This document shows positions 23,175 to 32,359 of a stretch of DNA of 64,000 nt, one piece after another. The DNA lies in NCBI GenBank assembly GCA_900769985.1, contig CAAGIS010000140.1, positions 1 to 64,000 on the forward strand. The letters run 5' to 3'. The notes below the pieces were generated by a model that made no database searches, had not been told where the DNA came from, and was given only the letters and a program-made list of their open reading frames with translations. Source of the DNA: Spirochaetia bacterium. Its GTDB lineage: Bacteria; Spirochaetota; Spirochaetia; Treponematales; Treponemataceae. How positions within the stretch are numbered: position 1 is the stretch's first letter; each line of letters opens with the position of its first letter. Made by a program: the position numbers and the translations under genes.

Positions 23175-24545
23175 ATGGAATTGATTATTAAAAATGGAAC
23201 TGTAGTAACGGCAAAAGAAATGTTCAAGTCAGACATTGGCATTTCTAACGGAAAGATTGTCGCACTTGGTTCAGATTTAAAAGATGAAAATGCAAAAGTA
23301 GTTGACGTTGCAGGTAAGCTTGTTCTTCCTGGTGCAATTGATGCGCATACTCATCTTGCAATGCCTTTTGGCGGAACTGTTTCTGCTGACAATTATGAAG
23401 CCGGTACTCGTGCTGCAGCATGCGGCGGTGTTACGACTGTTTTTGATTATCCGATGCAGCGCAAAGGGCACGGTATTATAGAAACTGTTGATTCAAAAAG
23501 AAAGATTGCAGAAAAGGAAGCTTGCTGTGATTTTGCATTTCATTGCTGCATTACAGATTTGAACGACGGTGCAATTCTTGATGAATTTAAAAGCGCAGTT
23601 GATTACGGCGTTTCAAGTTTTAAATGTTTCTTTGTCTATAAAAAAGAAGGAATGATGGTTGATGATGCTACGTTTGTAAAAATTCTTTTAAAGGCAAAGG
23701 AAGTCGGCGCAATTACAAACCTTCATGCAGAAAATCCTGATATGATTGATATGCGCGTTGCTCAGTATTTGAAAGAAGGCAAAACTTCTGCATGGTATCA
23801 CTATATGAGCCGTCCTGAATTTGTTGCAGCAGAAGCAGATAAGCGCGCTGTTCTCTGGGCAAAAAATTCTGATGCGCCGTTGTACATCGTTCATATGTCT
23901 GATAAAGAAGGTCTTGAGGCTGCAGTAGAAGCAAAACTTGGCGGGGCAAAAATCTTTATAGAAACTTGTCCGCAGTATCTTGAATTTACATGTGATGTTT
24001 ATAAGCGCCCGGACGGCAGGAATTTTGTATGCTCGCCTCCGATGAAAAATGAAGAAAGCCGCGAAGCCCTCTGGAAAGCAATCCAAAACGGAACGATTGA
24101 TACAGTTGCAACAGACCACTGTCCGTTCCAGCAAAGCGAAAAAGACTGGGGCTTAAATGACTTTACTAAAATTCCGAATGGTTGTGCCGGTGTTGAAAAT
24201 CTTTATCCGTATATGCTTGGTGCTGCGACAGACGGAAAAATTTCATATTCAAGAGCAGTTGAACTTTGTTCTGCAAACCCTGCACGGATTTTCGGCTGTA
24301 CTGAAAAAGGTTCTCTCGCTGTCGGAAAAGATGCTGACATTGTCGTATACGATCCGAAAAAAGATTTTACAATCAGCGTGAACAATATGCACAGTGATTA
24401 CGACCATACGATTTGGGAAGGTGTAACTGTGCATGGTTACCCGGTTCAGACTTATGTCCGCGGAAACCTTGTATATGATAACGGCGAATTTGTCGGAAAG
24501 GCAGGAGTCGGAAAATTCGTAAAATGTGCACCTGTCAGTTTCTGA
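23175..24545 (+). CDS. Dihydropyrimidinase / D-hydantoinase
   Basis: 456 residues. Metal ligands in DAHTHLAMPFGG, the carboxylated lysine in SFKCFFVYKK (about residue 150), NLHAEN, IVHMSD and VATDHCPF, the complete binuclear zinc site of cyclic amidohydrolases. It should open dihydrouracil or dihydrothymine to the N-carbamoyl beta-amino acid; hydantoins are alternative substrates. It begins 17 bases after the repeat stem and is followed 13 bases later by the PreA-like gene, so all belong to one operon. Confidence 0.92.
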   Translation: MELIIKNGTVVTAKEMFKSDIGISNGKIVALGSDLKDENAKVVDVAGKLVLPGAIDAHTHLAMPFGGTVSADNYEAGTRAAACGGVTTVFDYPMQRKGHGIIETVDSKRKIAEKEACCDFAFHCCITDLNDGAILDEFKSAVDYGVSSFKCFFVYKKEGMMVDDATFVKILLKAKEVGAITNLHAENPDMIDMRVAQYLKEGKTSAWYHYMSRPEFVAAEADKRAVLWAKNSDAPLYIVHMSDKEGLEAAVEAKLGGAKIFIETCPQYLEFTCDVYKRPDGRNFVCSPPMKNEESREALWKAIQNGTIDTVATDHCPFQQSEKDWGLNDFTKIPNGCAGVENLYPYMLGAATDGKISYSRAVELCSANPARIFGCTEKGSLAVGKDADIVVYDPKKDFTISVNNMHSDYDHTIWEGVTVHGYPVQTYVRGNLVYDNGEFVGKAGVGKFVKCAPVSF

Positions 24546-24558
24546 AAGTGAGGGAAAA

Positions 24559-26103
24559 ATGGATTTACAATACACATCGGTTTTGCTAAAAGAATCTTCT
24601 TCTTCGTGTCTGCTTTGCGCTCAGAAAAATTGTTCCCGTGCGTGCAGTCATGGAGTTGACCCTGCAAAAATTTTATATTCACTTCGATTTGAAAATACTG
24701 TCGGAGCTTATGCTGAAGCCATAAAAAATTCAGCATGTATTAATTGTACTTCAAGAGAATGTGAACAGGTATGCTTAAAGAAAAAGATTTCTTCTGCAGT
24801 TCCGATTCAAAAAACAATTTCTGCTTTGTGCTCGTTAAAAGAAGACTCGCCAGAACTTAAAGACGGCGCGTTGAATTATTCTGACGATGAAGTTTTTCTT
24901 GATACTTTGTTTTGCGGCGTGCGTTGTGAAAATCCATTTTTTCTTTCTTCTTCAGTTGTTGCAAGCAATTATGAAATGATTGCAAAAGCTTTTAAAGAAG
25001 GCTGGGCCGGTGTTGCTTTTAAAACAATCGGAGCTTTTGTTCCGGAAGAAGTTTCGCCTCGCTTTGCAACGTTGAAAAAAGAAGCTGACGGATTTGTCGG
25101 TTTTAAAAATATTGAACAGATAAGCGATCACACTTTGGAAGAAAATATCAGTTTTATAAAAAGACTTAAAAAGGATTTTCCGACTAAAGTAATTATCGCA
25201 AGCATTATGGGTCGCAATGAAAGGGAATGGGAAACTCTTGCTCGTCTGATGCAGGAAGCCGGCGCAGATATAATCGAGTGCAATTTTTCATGTCCTCACA
25301 TGGCAGCTCATGGTTTGGGAAGCGACGTAGGACAAAATCCTGAACTGGTTTCGTCTTATACAAAAGCTGTAAGACGCGGAACGACTTTGCCTGTTCTTGC
25401 AAAGATGACTCCGAATATCGGCAATATGGAAATTCCTGCAACGGCTGCTGTAAATGCAGGCGCAGACGGTCTTGCTGCTATCAACACTATTAAATCAGTG
25501 ATGAATGTAGATTTGGATTCGTTCGTTTCTGAACCGAGAGTTTCAAATTATACGAGTATCGGCGGATATTCCGGCAAGGCTGTAAAGCCGATTGCGTTGC
25601 GTTTTATTCATGATATGAAAAAATGTTTTGCAATTTCTTCTGTTCCAATAAGCGGAATGGGTGGAATTGAATCATGGCGTGATGCGGCAGAATTTATGAC
25701 GTTGGGCTGTGGAACAGTTCAGGTTACGACTGCTGTAATGCAATATGGTTACGGAATCATTCACGATATGATAGACGGAATGAAACGCTATCTTGCAAAG
25801 TATCATTACAGTTCTGTTTCGCAGATTGTGGGACAGGCGTTACATTCAATTGTTGCTGCAGATTATTTGGACAGACGGACAAAAGAATTTCCACAGTTCA
25901 TACGCGAAAAATGTGTAGGATGTCAGCGCTGCATTACTTCGTGTTTTGACGGCGGACATCAGGCACTTGAAGCTGATGAAAACGGAAAGCCGCGCCTTAA
26001 CAAAAATTGTGTAGGCTGTCAGCTTTGTGTTTTAGTTTGCCCGAGCGGTGCAATAGTTTCCGGCAAGAGAGTTGAAAAGAAAAAAACAGCACCAGTTTTA
26101 TGA
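24559..26103 (+). CDS. preA: PreA-like dihydropyrimidine dehydrogenase with extra N-terminal Fe-S domain
   Basis: 514 residues, start at 24559 behind GTGAGGGA. N-terminal cysteines 17, 20, 25, 29 and 60, 63, 68, 72 resemble the two-cluster helical domain at the start of long dihydropyrimidine dehydrogenases. The FMN barrel follows (~105-410) with catalytic Cys245 in ECNFSCPHM. The C-terminal ferredoxin part has cysteines 452, 455, 458, 462 and 484, 487, 490, 494. E. coli PreA lacks the N-terminal Fe-S part, and the FAD/NAD(P)H module (PreT) is absent here and not seen elsewhere in the window. It should reduce uracil or thymine, possibly with a ferredoxin-like donor. Confidence 0.88.
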   Translation: MDLQYTSVLLKESSSSCLLCAQKNCSRACSHGVDPAKILYSLRFENTVGAYAEAIKNSACINCTSRECEQVCLKKKISSAVPIQKTISALCSLKEDSPELKDGALNYSDDEVFLDTLFCGVRCENPFFLSSSVVASNYEMIAKAFKEGWAGVAFKTIGAFVPEEVSPRFATLKKEADGFVGFKNIEQISDHTLEENISFIKRLKKDFPTKVIIASIMGRNEREWETLARLMQEAGADIIECNFSCPHMAAHGLGSDVGQNPELVSSYTKAVRRGTTLPVLAKMTPNIGNMEIPATAAVNAGADGLAAINTIKSVMNVDLDSFVSEPRVSNYTSIGGYSGKAVKPIALRFIHDMKKCFAISSVPISGMGGIESWRDAAEFMTLGCGTVQVTTAVMQYGYGIIHDMIDGMKRYLAKYHYSSVSQIVGQALHSIVAADYLDRRTKEFPQFIREKCVGCQRCITSCFDGGHQALEADENGKPRLNKNCVGCQLCVLVCPSGAIVSGKRVEKKKTAPVL

Positions 26104-26129
26104 TGCTAAATTTTTATGGGAGAATAGAT

Positions 26130-27359
26130 ATGTACACTTGTGATATTAAGCGAATGGAAGACAAGATTAAGACTTTTTCTAAATTTGGCGACACTGGACA
26201 CGGAGGTATAACTCGTTTTTCTTTGTCACCAGAAGCAATAATGGCTCGTAACGAAATAAAATCAAGAATGACAAAACTTGGTCTTGATTTTAAAACTGAC
26301 GATATGGGCGACATTTACTGTACTCTTCCGGGAAGCGATCCTAATGCAAAAGTAATTATGTCAGGAAGTCATTGTGACTCTGTCCGTCAGGGAGGAAACT
26401 ACGACGGTATTCTTGGTGTTATGACTGCAATGGAAGCAATCGAAACAATCGTCGTAAATAAAATTCCGCATAAGCATCCGATTCAGCTTGTAGTATGGAC
26501 AAACGAAGAAGGTGCAAGATTTGAACCTGCAATGATGTGCTCTGGTGTTGTAACTGGAAAATTTGATAAAGATGCAATGCTTGCTTCTGAAGCAAAAGAC
26601 ATTCCAGGCTACACTTTTGGTCAGGCTTTGAAAGAATCTGGTTTTGAAGGCAGCAAGGAAAACCGCATTAATCCTGATAAGACTGCCGGTTTAATTGAAC
26701 TTCATATTGAGCAGGGACCTGTTCTTGAAGACGGCAAATACGACATCGGTGTCGTAGAAGGTGTCTGCGGAATGATTAACTACGAATTCACTTTCCGCGG
26801 TCAGGCAGACCACGCAGGAACTTTCCCTATGCCATATCGTAAAGATGCATTGTATGCAGCATCTCAGGCTTTGATTTATCTGCATGAACAGTTTGACAAC
26901 CTTGACAAGAAACTTGTTTACACAACAGGAAAAATCAGTTGCCATCCGAACATTCATACAATCATTCCTGATGAAATAAAATTTACCCTTGATGCCCGTC
27001 ATCAAGATCCTAAAGTAATTCAGCAGTGTCTTGACATAATTGAGAATATGCCAAAAGTATGGGCACGCTGTACAATGACTTACGAAGAAGCATGGAGCAG
27101 AAAAACTGTTCAGTATTATCCTAAGTTTATTGATTACGTTGAAGAATCTGCAAAAGAACTCGGTTATTCAAACCTTCGCATTTATTCAGGTCCGGGACAT
27201 GATGCGCAGTATTTGTGCGACATTGTTCCTACGACAATGATTTTTGTTCCTAGTGAAGGCGGACACAGTCATTGCGAACTGGAATATACTCCGGTTGAAA
27301 ATTGCTGGAAAGGTGCAAACGTTCTTTTGAATACGATTTTAAAAATTGATAATGACTAA
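26130..27359 (+). CDS. Carbamoyl-amide hydrolase (beta-ureidopropionase-like), M20 family
   Basis: 409 residues, start at 26130 behind GGGAG; a short in-frame extension to 26100 overlaps the previous gene and lacks a site. Metal-binding GSHCDSVRQGGNYDG, NEEGARFEPAMM, HIEQGPVLE and the late SGPGHDAQ, plus HCEL near the end, mark the Zn/Mn-dependent N-carbamoyl amino acid hydrolase / allantoate amidohydrolase group. In this operon the expected reaction is N-carbamoyl-beta-alanine to beta-alanine, CO2 and ammonia. A strong terminator follows. Confidence 0.9.
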   Translation: MYTCDIKRMEDKIKTFSKFGDTGHGGITRFSLSPEAIMARNEIKSRMTKLGLDFKTDDMGDIYCTLPGSDPNAKVIMSGSHCDSVRQGGNYDGILGVMTAMEAIETIVVNKIPHKHPIQLVVWTNEEGARFEPAMMCSGVVTGKFDKDAMLASEAKDIPGYTFGQALKESGFEGSKENRINPDKTAGLIELHIEQGPVLEDGKYDIGVVEGVCGMINYEFTFRGQADHAGTFPMPYRKDALYAASQALIYLHEQFDNLDKKLVYTTGKISCHPNIHTIIPDEIKFTLDARHQDPKVIQQCLDIIENMPKVWARCTMTYEEAWSRKTVQYYPKFIDYVEESAKELGYSNLRIYSGPGHDAQYLCDIVPTTMIFVPSEGGHSHCELEYTPVENCWKGANVLLNTILKIDND

Positions 27360-27417
27360 ATTTGTTAGAATAGAATTGTTACCTCTAATTTTCTAAATAA
27401 CAGATTTGTACATTTTT

Positions 27418-27470
27418 GGTGGCAGTCAAAACCTCTTCCTCCGTTTTGACTGCCACCGCTTTGGTTTTTA
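27418..27470 (+). terminator. Strong intrinsic terminator of the pyrimidine operon
   Basis: Perfect 15-bp stem, 27418-27432 with 27443-27457, 10-base loop, followed by GCTTTGGTTTTTA. It closes the operon ahead of the PucR gene. Confidence 0.92.
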
Positions 27471-27506
27471 TATTAGATTTTTTGCGGACTTTTTATAGGA
27501 GTTACA

Positions 27507-28691
27507 ATGGCATTAACTGTTCAATCAATATACAATTCTTTGAGTGTATACAGATTAAAACTTGTTGCAGGAAAAGAAGGTCTTTATAAATATGTCAGTT
27601 GGGTTTATTATACAGAAGATCCGGAGACAATAGAATTTATCCGCGGTGGTGAACTTGCCATAACGACAGGTCTGAATGTTGAACGCTACAAACAGAATAC
27701 TGGCGATAAGTCTTCAAATTACATTGCATCATTTTTGTCAAACCTTATTAATGCCTTTGTAGAAAGAAATTCTTCCGGTCTTATTGTAAATGTCGGAAAG
27801 TATATAGAAACAATTCCTCCTGAAATAATTGAACTGTGCGACAAACTTCAATTCCCGTTGTTTACGATGTCCTGGGAAATTCATACGATTGATATAATGC
27901 AGGAAGTCGGCAATAAAATTGCAATGGAATCTTTGAAGCGCCGTACTGTCGAACAGTGTATGTATGATGCAATTTTTTATAAAAAGAAATTTGATGCCGC
28001 TCAACTTGACAATACAAGTTTTGCAAATGCAGATGAGTATTCCATTATTCTGATGGAATATCCTGAATTTAATTTTAACAATGATGAAGATGAATTAAGC
28101 CGTTACATTGAATTTTCGTTTAACTCAAAAATTGGATTGAACTCAACTGATTTCTGCTGGTTTACATGCGATAAAAAAATCATTTATGTTTTTAAAACTG
28201 ACGGAGTTGCAATTTCTAAAAAAATTGATTCTCTTGCACGTAAAGATAAATATTTTAAATCTTCAAAAGTTTCTGTATCTGCAACATGCCGTTCGATTTA
28301 TGAGCTGGAAACAGAATATCATCACGCAGAAATCGCATTAAAACTTTGCGACGGTTTTTACAAAGATTACAACACTCTTGGATTTTTCAAAATTCTTGCA
28401 GAGGTAAAAAATATTTCAACTCTTGAATCAATGTATGAAGACGTGCTCGGAAAGCTGAATAATTTCAGTGAACAGAAGAAAGAAAACTATATTGAGACTT
28501 TAAAATCATACATCGAAGCAAACGGTAGGGTTCAGAAAACTGCTGACGAAAATTCTTACCACCGTAATACAATCAATTACAGAATACACAGACTTTCTGA
28601 AATTCTCGGACTTGATTTGCAGGACGGGCAGACACGCTATTTGATTCAGACTGCAATATACATAAAAGAGTATCTTGAAATGATAAAATAA
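27507..28691 (+). CDS. PucR-family transcriptional regulator
   Basis: 394 residues, AGGAG ribosome-binding site. N-terminal PucR domain (~1-130: GGELAITTGLNVE, ELCDKLQFPLFTMSWE), central GGDEF-like fold, and C-terminal helix-turn-helix of the PucR/CdaR type (YHRNTINYRIHRLSEILGL). Members activate purine or sugar-acid catabolism; here the adjacent operon suggests control of pyrimidine breakdown, with a pathway intermediate as ligand. It has its own short gap after the terminator. Confidence 0.88.
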   Translation: MALTVQSIYNSLSVYRLKLVAGKEGLYKYVSWVYYTEDPETIEFIRGGELAITTGLNVERYKQNTGDKSSNYIASFLSNLINAFVERNSSGLIVNVGKYIETIPPEIIELCDKLQFPLFTMSWEIHTIDIMQEVGNKIAMESLKRRTVEQCMYDAIFYKKKFDAAQLDNTSFANADEYSIILMEYPEFNFNNDEDELSRYIEFSFNSKIGLNSTDFCWFTCDKKIIYVFKTDGVAISKKIDSLARKDKYFKSSKVSVSATCRSIYELETEYHHAEIALKLCDGFYKDYNTLGFFKILAEVKNISTLESMYEDVLGKLNNFSEQKKENYIETLKSYIEANGRVQKTADENSYHRNTINYRIHRLSEILGLDLQDGQTRYLIQTAIYIKEYLEMIK

Positions 28692-28699
28692 TTTTTTTA

Positions 28700-29302
28700 T
28701 TACAGGGATTTTTTATTTGCTTCTTTGAGCGCCGCCTGAAAAAGCGGTTTAATAAAAACTTCCATATATTTTATCAAATCATCTTTTTGAATTGTGATTG
28801 TGCCGTTTATGCAGTCGATGATTGTATTTGCGAGCAATTCTGAAAACGAAGAAATTAAAAACAGGATGCAGTTTTTTGAAATTGAATATTTTTTCTTTTC
28901 GATTTCTTCTGTAATGGCAGGCTCAAAAGTTGATGCAAAATCATCGTAAAATAAAATGCGCAGTTGCTCCCTGCCGATGTCTTTTAAAATCTGATGCAAT
29001 ATAGATTTGTTTTTTTCCATATAATCTGAAACGATGTGAATTACATCTTTGTAGTCTTTGAGCAGGTTGAATTCTTTTATATGCCTGATTATGTCATATT
29101 CGAGCATCCATTTTATTAAATCGTAAATGTTGGAAAAATGATAATAGAAAGTCTTGTGGTTTACGCCGCAGTAATTAATCAATTCTGTCACTGTAATTTT
29201 TGACAGTGGCTTCTTTTTTAATAAATCTGTCAATGCATTTGCAAACATTCTCTTTGTATTTATCGTCGTAATCCGTTCTTTCGTATTTTCTTTCATATTC
29301 AT
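28700..29302 (-). CDS. TetR-family transcriptional regulator
   Basis: 200 residues. TetR helix-turn-helix at about residues 15-65 (FANALTDLLKKKPLSKITVT, CGVNHKTFYYHFSNIYDL). The C-terminal ligand domain is helical and unassigned, resembling the DhaS-like branch. It is divergent from the RND transporter at 29482, which it probably represses. ATG at 29302 lies six bases after a TAAGAT -10 box; a second ATG at 29296 is possible. Confidence 0.85.
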   Translation of the reverse strand: MNMKENTKERITTINTKRMFANALTDLLKKKPLSKITVTELINYCGVNHKTFYYHFSNIYDLIKWMLEYDIIRHIKEFNLLKDYKDVIHIVSDYMEKNKSILHQILKDIGREQLRILFYDDFASTFEPAITEEIEKKKYSISKNCILFLISSFSELLANTIIDCINGTITIQKDDLIKYMEVFIKPLFQAALKEANKKSL

Positions 29303-29308
29303 ATTTTT

Positions 29309-29358
29309 ATCTTATCATATAAATTTAGGTAATGTAAGGTAAATACGGACAGTTGTCC
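29309..29358. promoter_or_regulatory. tetR promoter and GGACA/TGTCC dyad between tetR and the RND transporter
   Basis: On the minus strand CTTACA (29338-29333) - 18 bp - TAAGAT (29314-29309). A short dyad GGACA (29347-29351) / TGTCC (29354-29358) lies just beyond and is the best candidate for a TetR operator serving both directions. Assignment is tentative. Confidence 0.4.
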
Positions 29359-29481
29359 TAAAAAAATGACGGCTAATTTAACTGATTTGTACCGAATTTC
29401 CTACAATTCGAAAAAACATTCCATTTTTGAACGCTCTGTTTCTACATATATTTTAGTCAGCGAACAATGGAGGTTTTAGCT

Positions 29482-32157
29482 ATGTTCAAAAAAATATTAA
29501 AGAGACCGTCTTTAATTATTGCAGTCTGTGCTCTCGTCACAGTTTTCTTTTCGTTGCAACTTCCGAAACTGAAAATCGAAAATGACTTAAAAGAGTGGCT
29601 TGATCATAAAAACATTTCGTACATCAGGTTTCACGAAACAAACAGAACTTTCGGAAGTACAAACGCAATCGGAGTTTCACTTGAAGACCCCGACGGAAAT
29701 ATTTTTACTTCTGAAAATCTATCAGTCCTAAAAAATATTTCTGATGAAATTGAAGGCTTGCATAACGTTCAGAATGTTGATTCCCTTACGAGCATTGATT
29801 ATGTCTGCTCGGAAGATGATAGCATTGTTGCCGCCCAGCTGATTTCTTCTGATTTGTTTACGGAAGACGAATCAGGCAGGCAGTTTTTTTCTGGCACTCA
29901 AAAAGATATCGATGAAATCAAACTCAAGATAAAATCCTGGAACGAAATGTACGAACGTTTCATCGTTTCAGAAAACAACGATGCCGCGCAGGTGATGATT
30001 ACGTTTGATGCAGACGTAACGGAAGACGACGGAACAGTCCACCCGATTACAACTGCCGAACGCGAAACTCTGCTTCGTTCTGTAGAAGATGTTGTCGAGC
30101 GCAACACAAAGGGAACGAAGCTTGCATACAGATTTTACGGCGACCCTGTTACAAGCGATAGTGCAAAAGAGTTTATGCTTTCAGATTTGGTGTGCCTTAT
30201 TCCGCTTGTAGTGCTCGTCGTTTTGATTTCACTTTTCCTGTCTTTTAAAACTCTTTCGGGAACTCTGCTTCCGTGCATTACAGTCGTCATGGCAAGTATC
30301 TGGACATGCGGATTTATGGCATTGCTGAACGTCAAGTTTTCAATCCTTTCAAGCGTAATACCTGTAGTTCTGGTTGCGATAGGTTCAGCGTATGGAATCC
30401 ACGTCCTCACGCATTATTATGCTGAACTTAAAAAAGTGCCCGGTGACATTACAAGAGAAAAACACATTGAGATAATCCAGAACGGCGTAAAAGAAGTTTT
30501 CGTGCCCGTAATGCTTGCAGGGTTTACGACAATCGTCGGCTTTATTTCTCTCGTAACAAGTCCGATTGAACCATTGCACAGTTTTGCAGTTTTCAATTCG
30601 CTCGGCGTTTTTATTTCGCTCGTACTGTCGATAACTTTTATTCCTGCAATGCTTCTTATAAAAAAGACAGACAAAATAAAAGCGCGCGCCCATGCTCCAA
30701 AAATCGTAAAGGAAATAAAAAATAAAGCGCACATCGGAAATAAAAAAGAAGGATTGTTTTACCGCACGTTCTCATTTTTTGCAGGCTCAAAAATCCGCCT
30801 CTGCGTTTCAACTTTGCTCGTAGTCTGCTGTTCAGTTTTCTTTATGCGCTATCTTGTCGTTGATACGGCGCTGATAAATTATTTTCCGAAAAGTTCTGAA
30901 CTTAGGAAAGACGTTGATTACGTAAACGAAAAATTCTGCGGTTCAAATTCTCTTTATATGATTATTACTTCTCCGGCTTACGTTGAAAATCCTGCGCAGG
31001 AAAATCAGCCGTCTGATGATTCGTTCTCTGCGGATTTTGTGCTGACAGATTTTGGCGATGAGAATTTTGAAGAAGGTTCTGGCGAAAGTTTTGCAGAAAG
31101 CTCTGATGAAAATTCTGACTTTGGTTTTGCTGACGATGATTTTGATTCGTTCGGTTCTGAATGGAACACGGAAGAAGTGCAGGTCAGTCAGCCTTCTTTG
31201 CCTGATATGACGAATCCTGAAATTTTAATTGCAGTTGACAGGTATTCAAAATACATTCAGGAAAAATATGACGTCATCGGAAAAGTCGTAAGTTTTCCGA
31301 CGTTCATAAAACGGATGAATCAGGTTTTTAACAGCAGTGATTTTGACGACCCTGCTTATTACGAAATTCCGAATTCAAAAGAAAAATATCCTGAGGTTGA
31401 AAATTTCAGTGAATTGATTTCGCAGTATTTAATGCTGATTGGCGGCGACACGACAGAGCGTTTTGTTTTGCCTAAAGGCTCGTTCAATCCGACGCAGTCA
31501 AGAGTTCAGATTCAGCTTACTTCGTTCAGTTCAAAAGAAACAAAAAAGATAATCGACGATTCAAAAGAATTTATCAAAAACAATTTTCCTGAAGGCTACA
31601 CTGTCGAGTTTACAGGTCCTGCAGAAGTTGAACTTGCAATGACAGACTTGATTATTTCAAGCCAGCTTGTAAGCCTTTTGCTTTCGATTGTCAGCGTATT
31701 TGTAATTCTTGCAATTTCATTTAAATCTTGTCTTGCAGGAATCATCGGCGCAATTCCGCTTGTGCTTACAATCCTGCTCAATTACATGGTGATGAGCATA
31801 ACAGGAATTAAGCTTGATTTGATTACGAGCATAATTGCTTCTGTTGCTGTCGGTGTCGGCATTGACTACACGATTCACTTTATGGAAGGCGTTAAGGCTG
31901 AACGTCCTGCATGCACCAATATTGACGAAGCGCTTAGGCTTACTTTTGCAAAGAGCGGAAAAGGAATCATTACGAATGCAATAGCTGTAGGGTGCGGATT
32001 TTTTGTTCTTGTATTTTCAAAGTTCATCATTCTGCGCTACCTCGGAGTTCTTGTAACTGTCGTAATGTTTACGAGCAGTTTCTTTGCGATGACAGTCATT
32101 CCGGGAATTTTGAAAATCTTTGATCCGAAGTTTATAAACACAGGTTCAAAAAAATGA
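29482..32157 (+). CDS. RND/MMPL-family inner-membrane transporter
   Basis: 891 residues, start at 29482 because the ATG at 29467 lies inside the TGGAGG ribosome-binding site. Two halves, each with one membrane segment, a large periplasmic domain and five more segments; GSAYGIHVLTHYYAELKK and GVGIDYTIHFMEGVKAER are the paired fourth-segment motifs of MMPL proteins with an Asp for proton transport in the second. Residues ~505-570 form an Asp/Glu/Ser-rich periplasmic loop containing DDDFDSFGS (551-559). Followed by a LolA-like carrier and an outer-membrane barrel, it looks like a lipid or hydrophobic-substrate exporter rather than a classical drug pump; no adaptor protein is present. Confidence 0.88.
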   Translation: MFKKILKRPSLIIAVCALVTVFFSLQLPKLKIENDLKEWLDHKNISYIRFHETNRTFGSTNAIGVSLEDPDGNIFTSENLSVLKNISDEIEGLHNVQNVDSLTSIDYVCSEDDSIVAAQLISSDLFTEDESGRQFFSGTQKDIDEIKLKIKSWNEMYERFIVSENNDAAQVMITFDADVTEDDGTVHPITTAERETLLRSVEDVVERNTKGTKLAYRFYGDPVTSDSAKEFMLSDLVCLIPLVVLVVLISLFLSFKTLSGTLLPCITVVMASIWTCGFMALLNVKFSILSSVIPVVLVAIGSAYGIHVLTHYYAELKKVPGDITREKHIEIIQNGVKEVFVPVMLAGFTTIVGFISLVTSPIEPLHSFAVFNSLGVFISLVLSITFIPAMLLIKKTDKIKARAHAPKIVKEIKNKAHIGNKKEGLFYRTFSFFAGSKIRLCVSTLLVVCCSVFFMRYLVVDTALINYFPKSSELRKDVDYVNEKFCGSNSLYMIITSPAYVENPAQENQPSDDSFSADFVLTDFGDENFEEGSGESFAESSDENSDFGFADDDFDSFGSEWNTEEVQVSQPSLPDMTNPEILIAVDRYSKYIQEKYDVIGKVVSFPTFIKRMNQVFNSSDFDDPAYYEIPNSKEKYPEVENFSELISQYLMLIGGDTTERFVLPKGSFNPTQSRVQIQLTSFSSKETKKIIDDSKEFIKNNFPEGYTVEFTGPAEVELAMTDLIISSQLVSLLLSIVSVFVILAISFKSCLAGIIGAIPLVLTILLNYMVMSITGIKLDLITSIIASVAVGVGIDYTIHFMEGVKAERPACTNIDEALRLTFAKSGKGIITNAIAVGCGFFVLVFSKFIILRYLGVLVTVVMFTSSFFAMTVIPGILKIFDPKFINTGSKK

Positions 32158-32201
32158 GCTTAAAGTTCATTTTGTAAATAAATCGTTTTATAGGAGAGTG
32201 T

Positions 32202-32346
32202 AATAAAAACTTTGCCTAAAATAGCGTCAAAGTTTTTATTCACAAGTTCGCGTTGCGAACTTCCTTAATTAACTGCTGTTCCTCATTACATTGCGGAACA
32301 GCGCAAAAAAGCCAGTCGATTGTTGAAACAATCTTCCTGGCTTTTT
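32202..32346 (+). promoter_or_regulatory. Four consecutive hairpins between the RND and LolA-like genes, the last terminator-like
   Basis: Stem 1: 32202-32214 / 32228-32240, perfect 13 bp. Stem 2: 32244-32251 / 32255-32262, perfect 8 bp. Stem 3: 32275-32282 / 32295-32302, perfect 8 bp. Stem 4: 32306-32315 / 32337-32346, 10 bp enclosing an inner 7-bp stem, ending in five T's. The ribosome-binding site of the LolA-like gene follows directly. It may be a terminator with read-through, an attenuator or an RNA processing site that sets the ratio of the three proteins. Confidence 0.7.
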
Positions 32347-32359
32347 ATAGGAGAAAATT

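Noticed and set aside
23688..24134. 148-codon minus-strand frame opposite dihydropyrimidinase
   Set aside because: The plus strand encodes all metal ligands of dihydropyrimidinase here; the antisense frame is Cys/Phe-rich noise.
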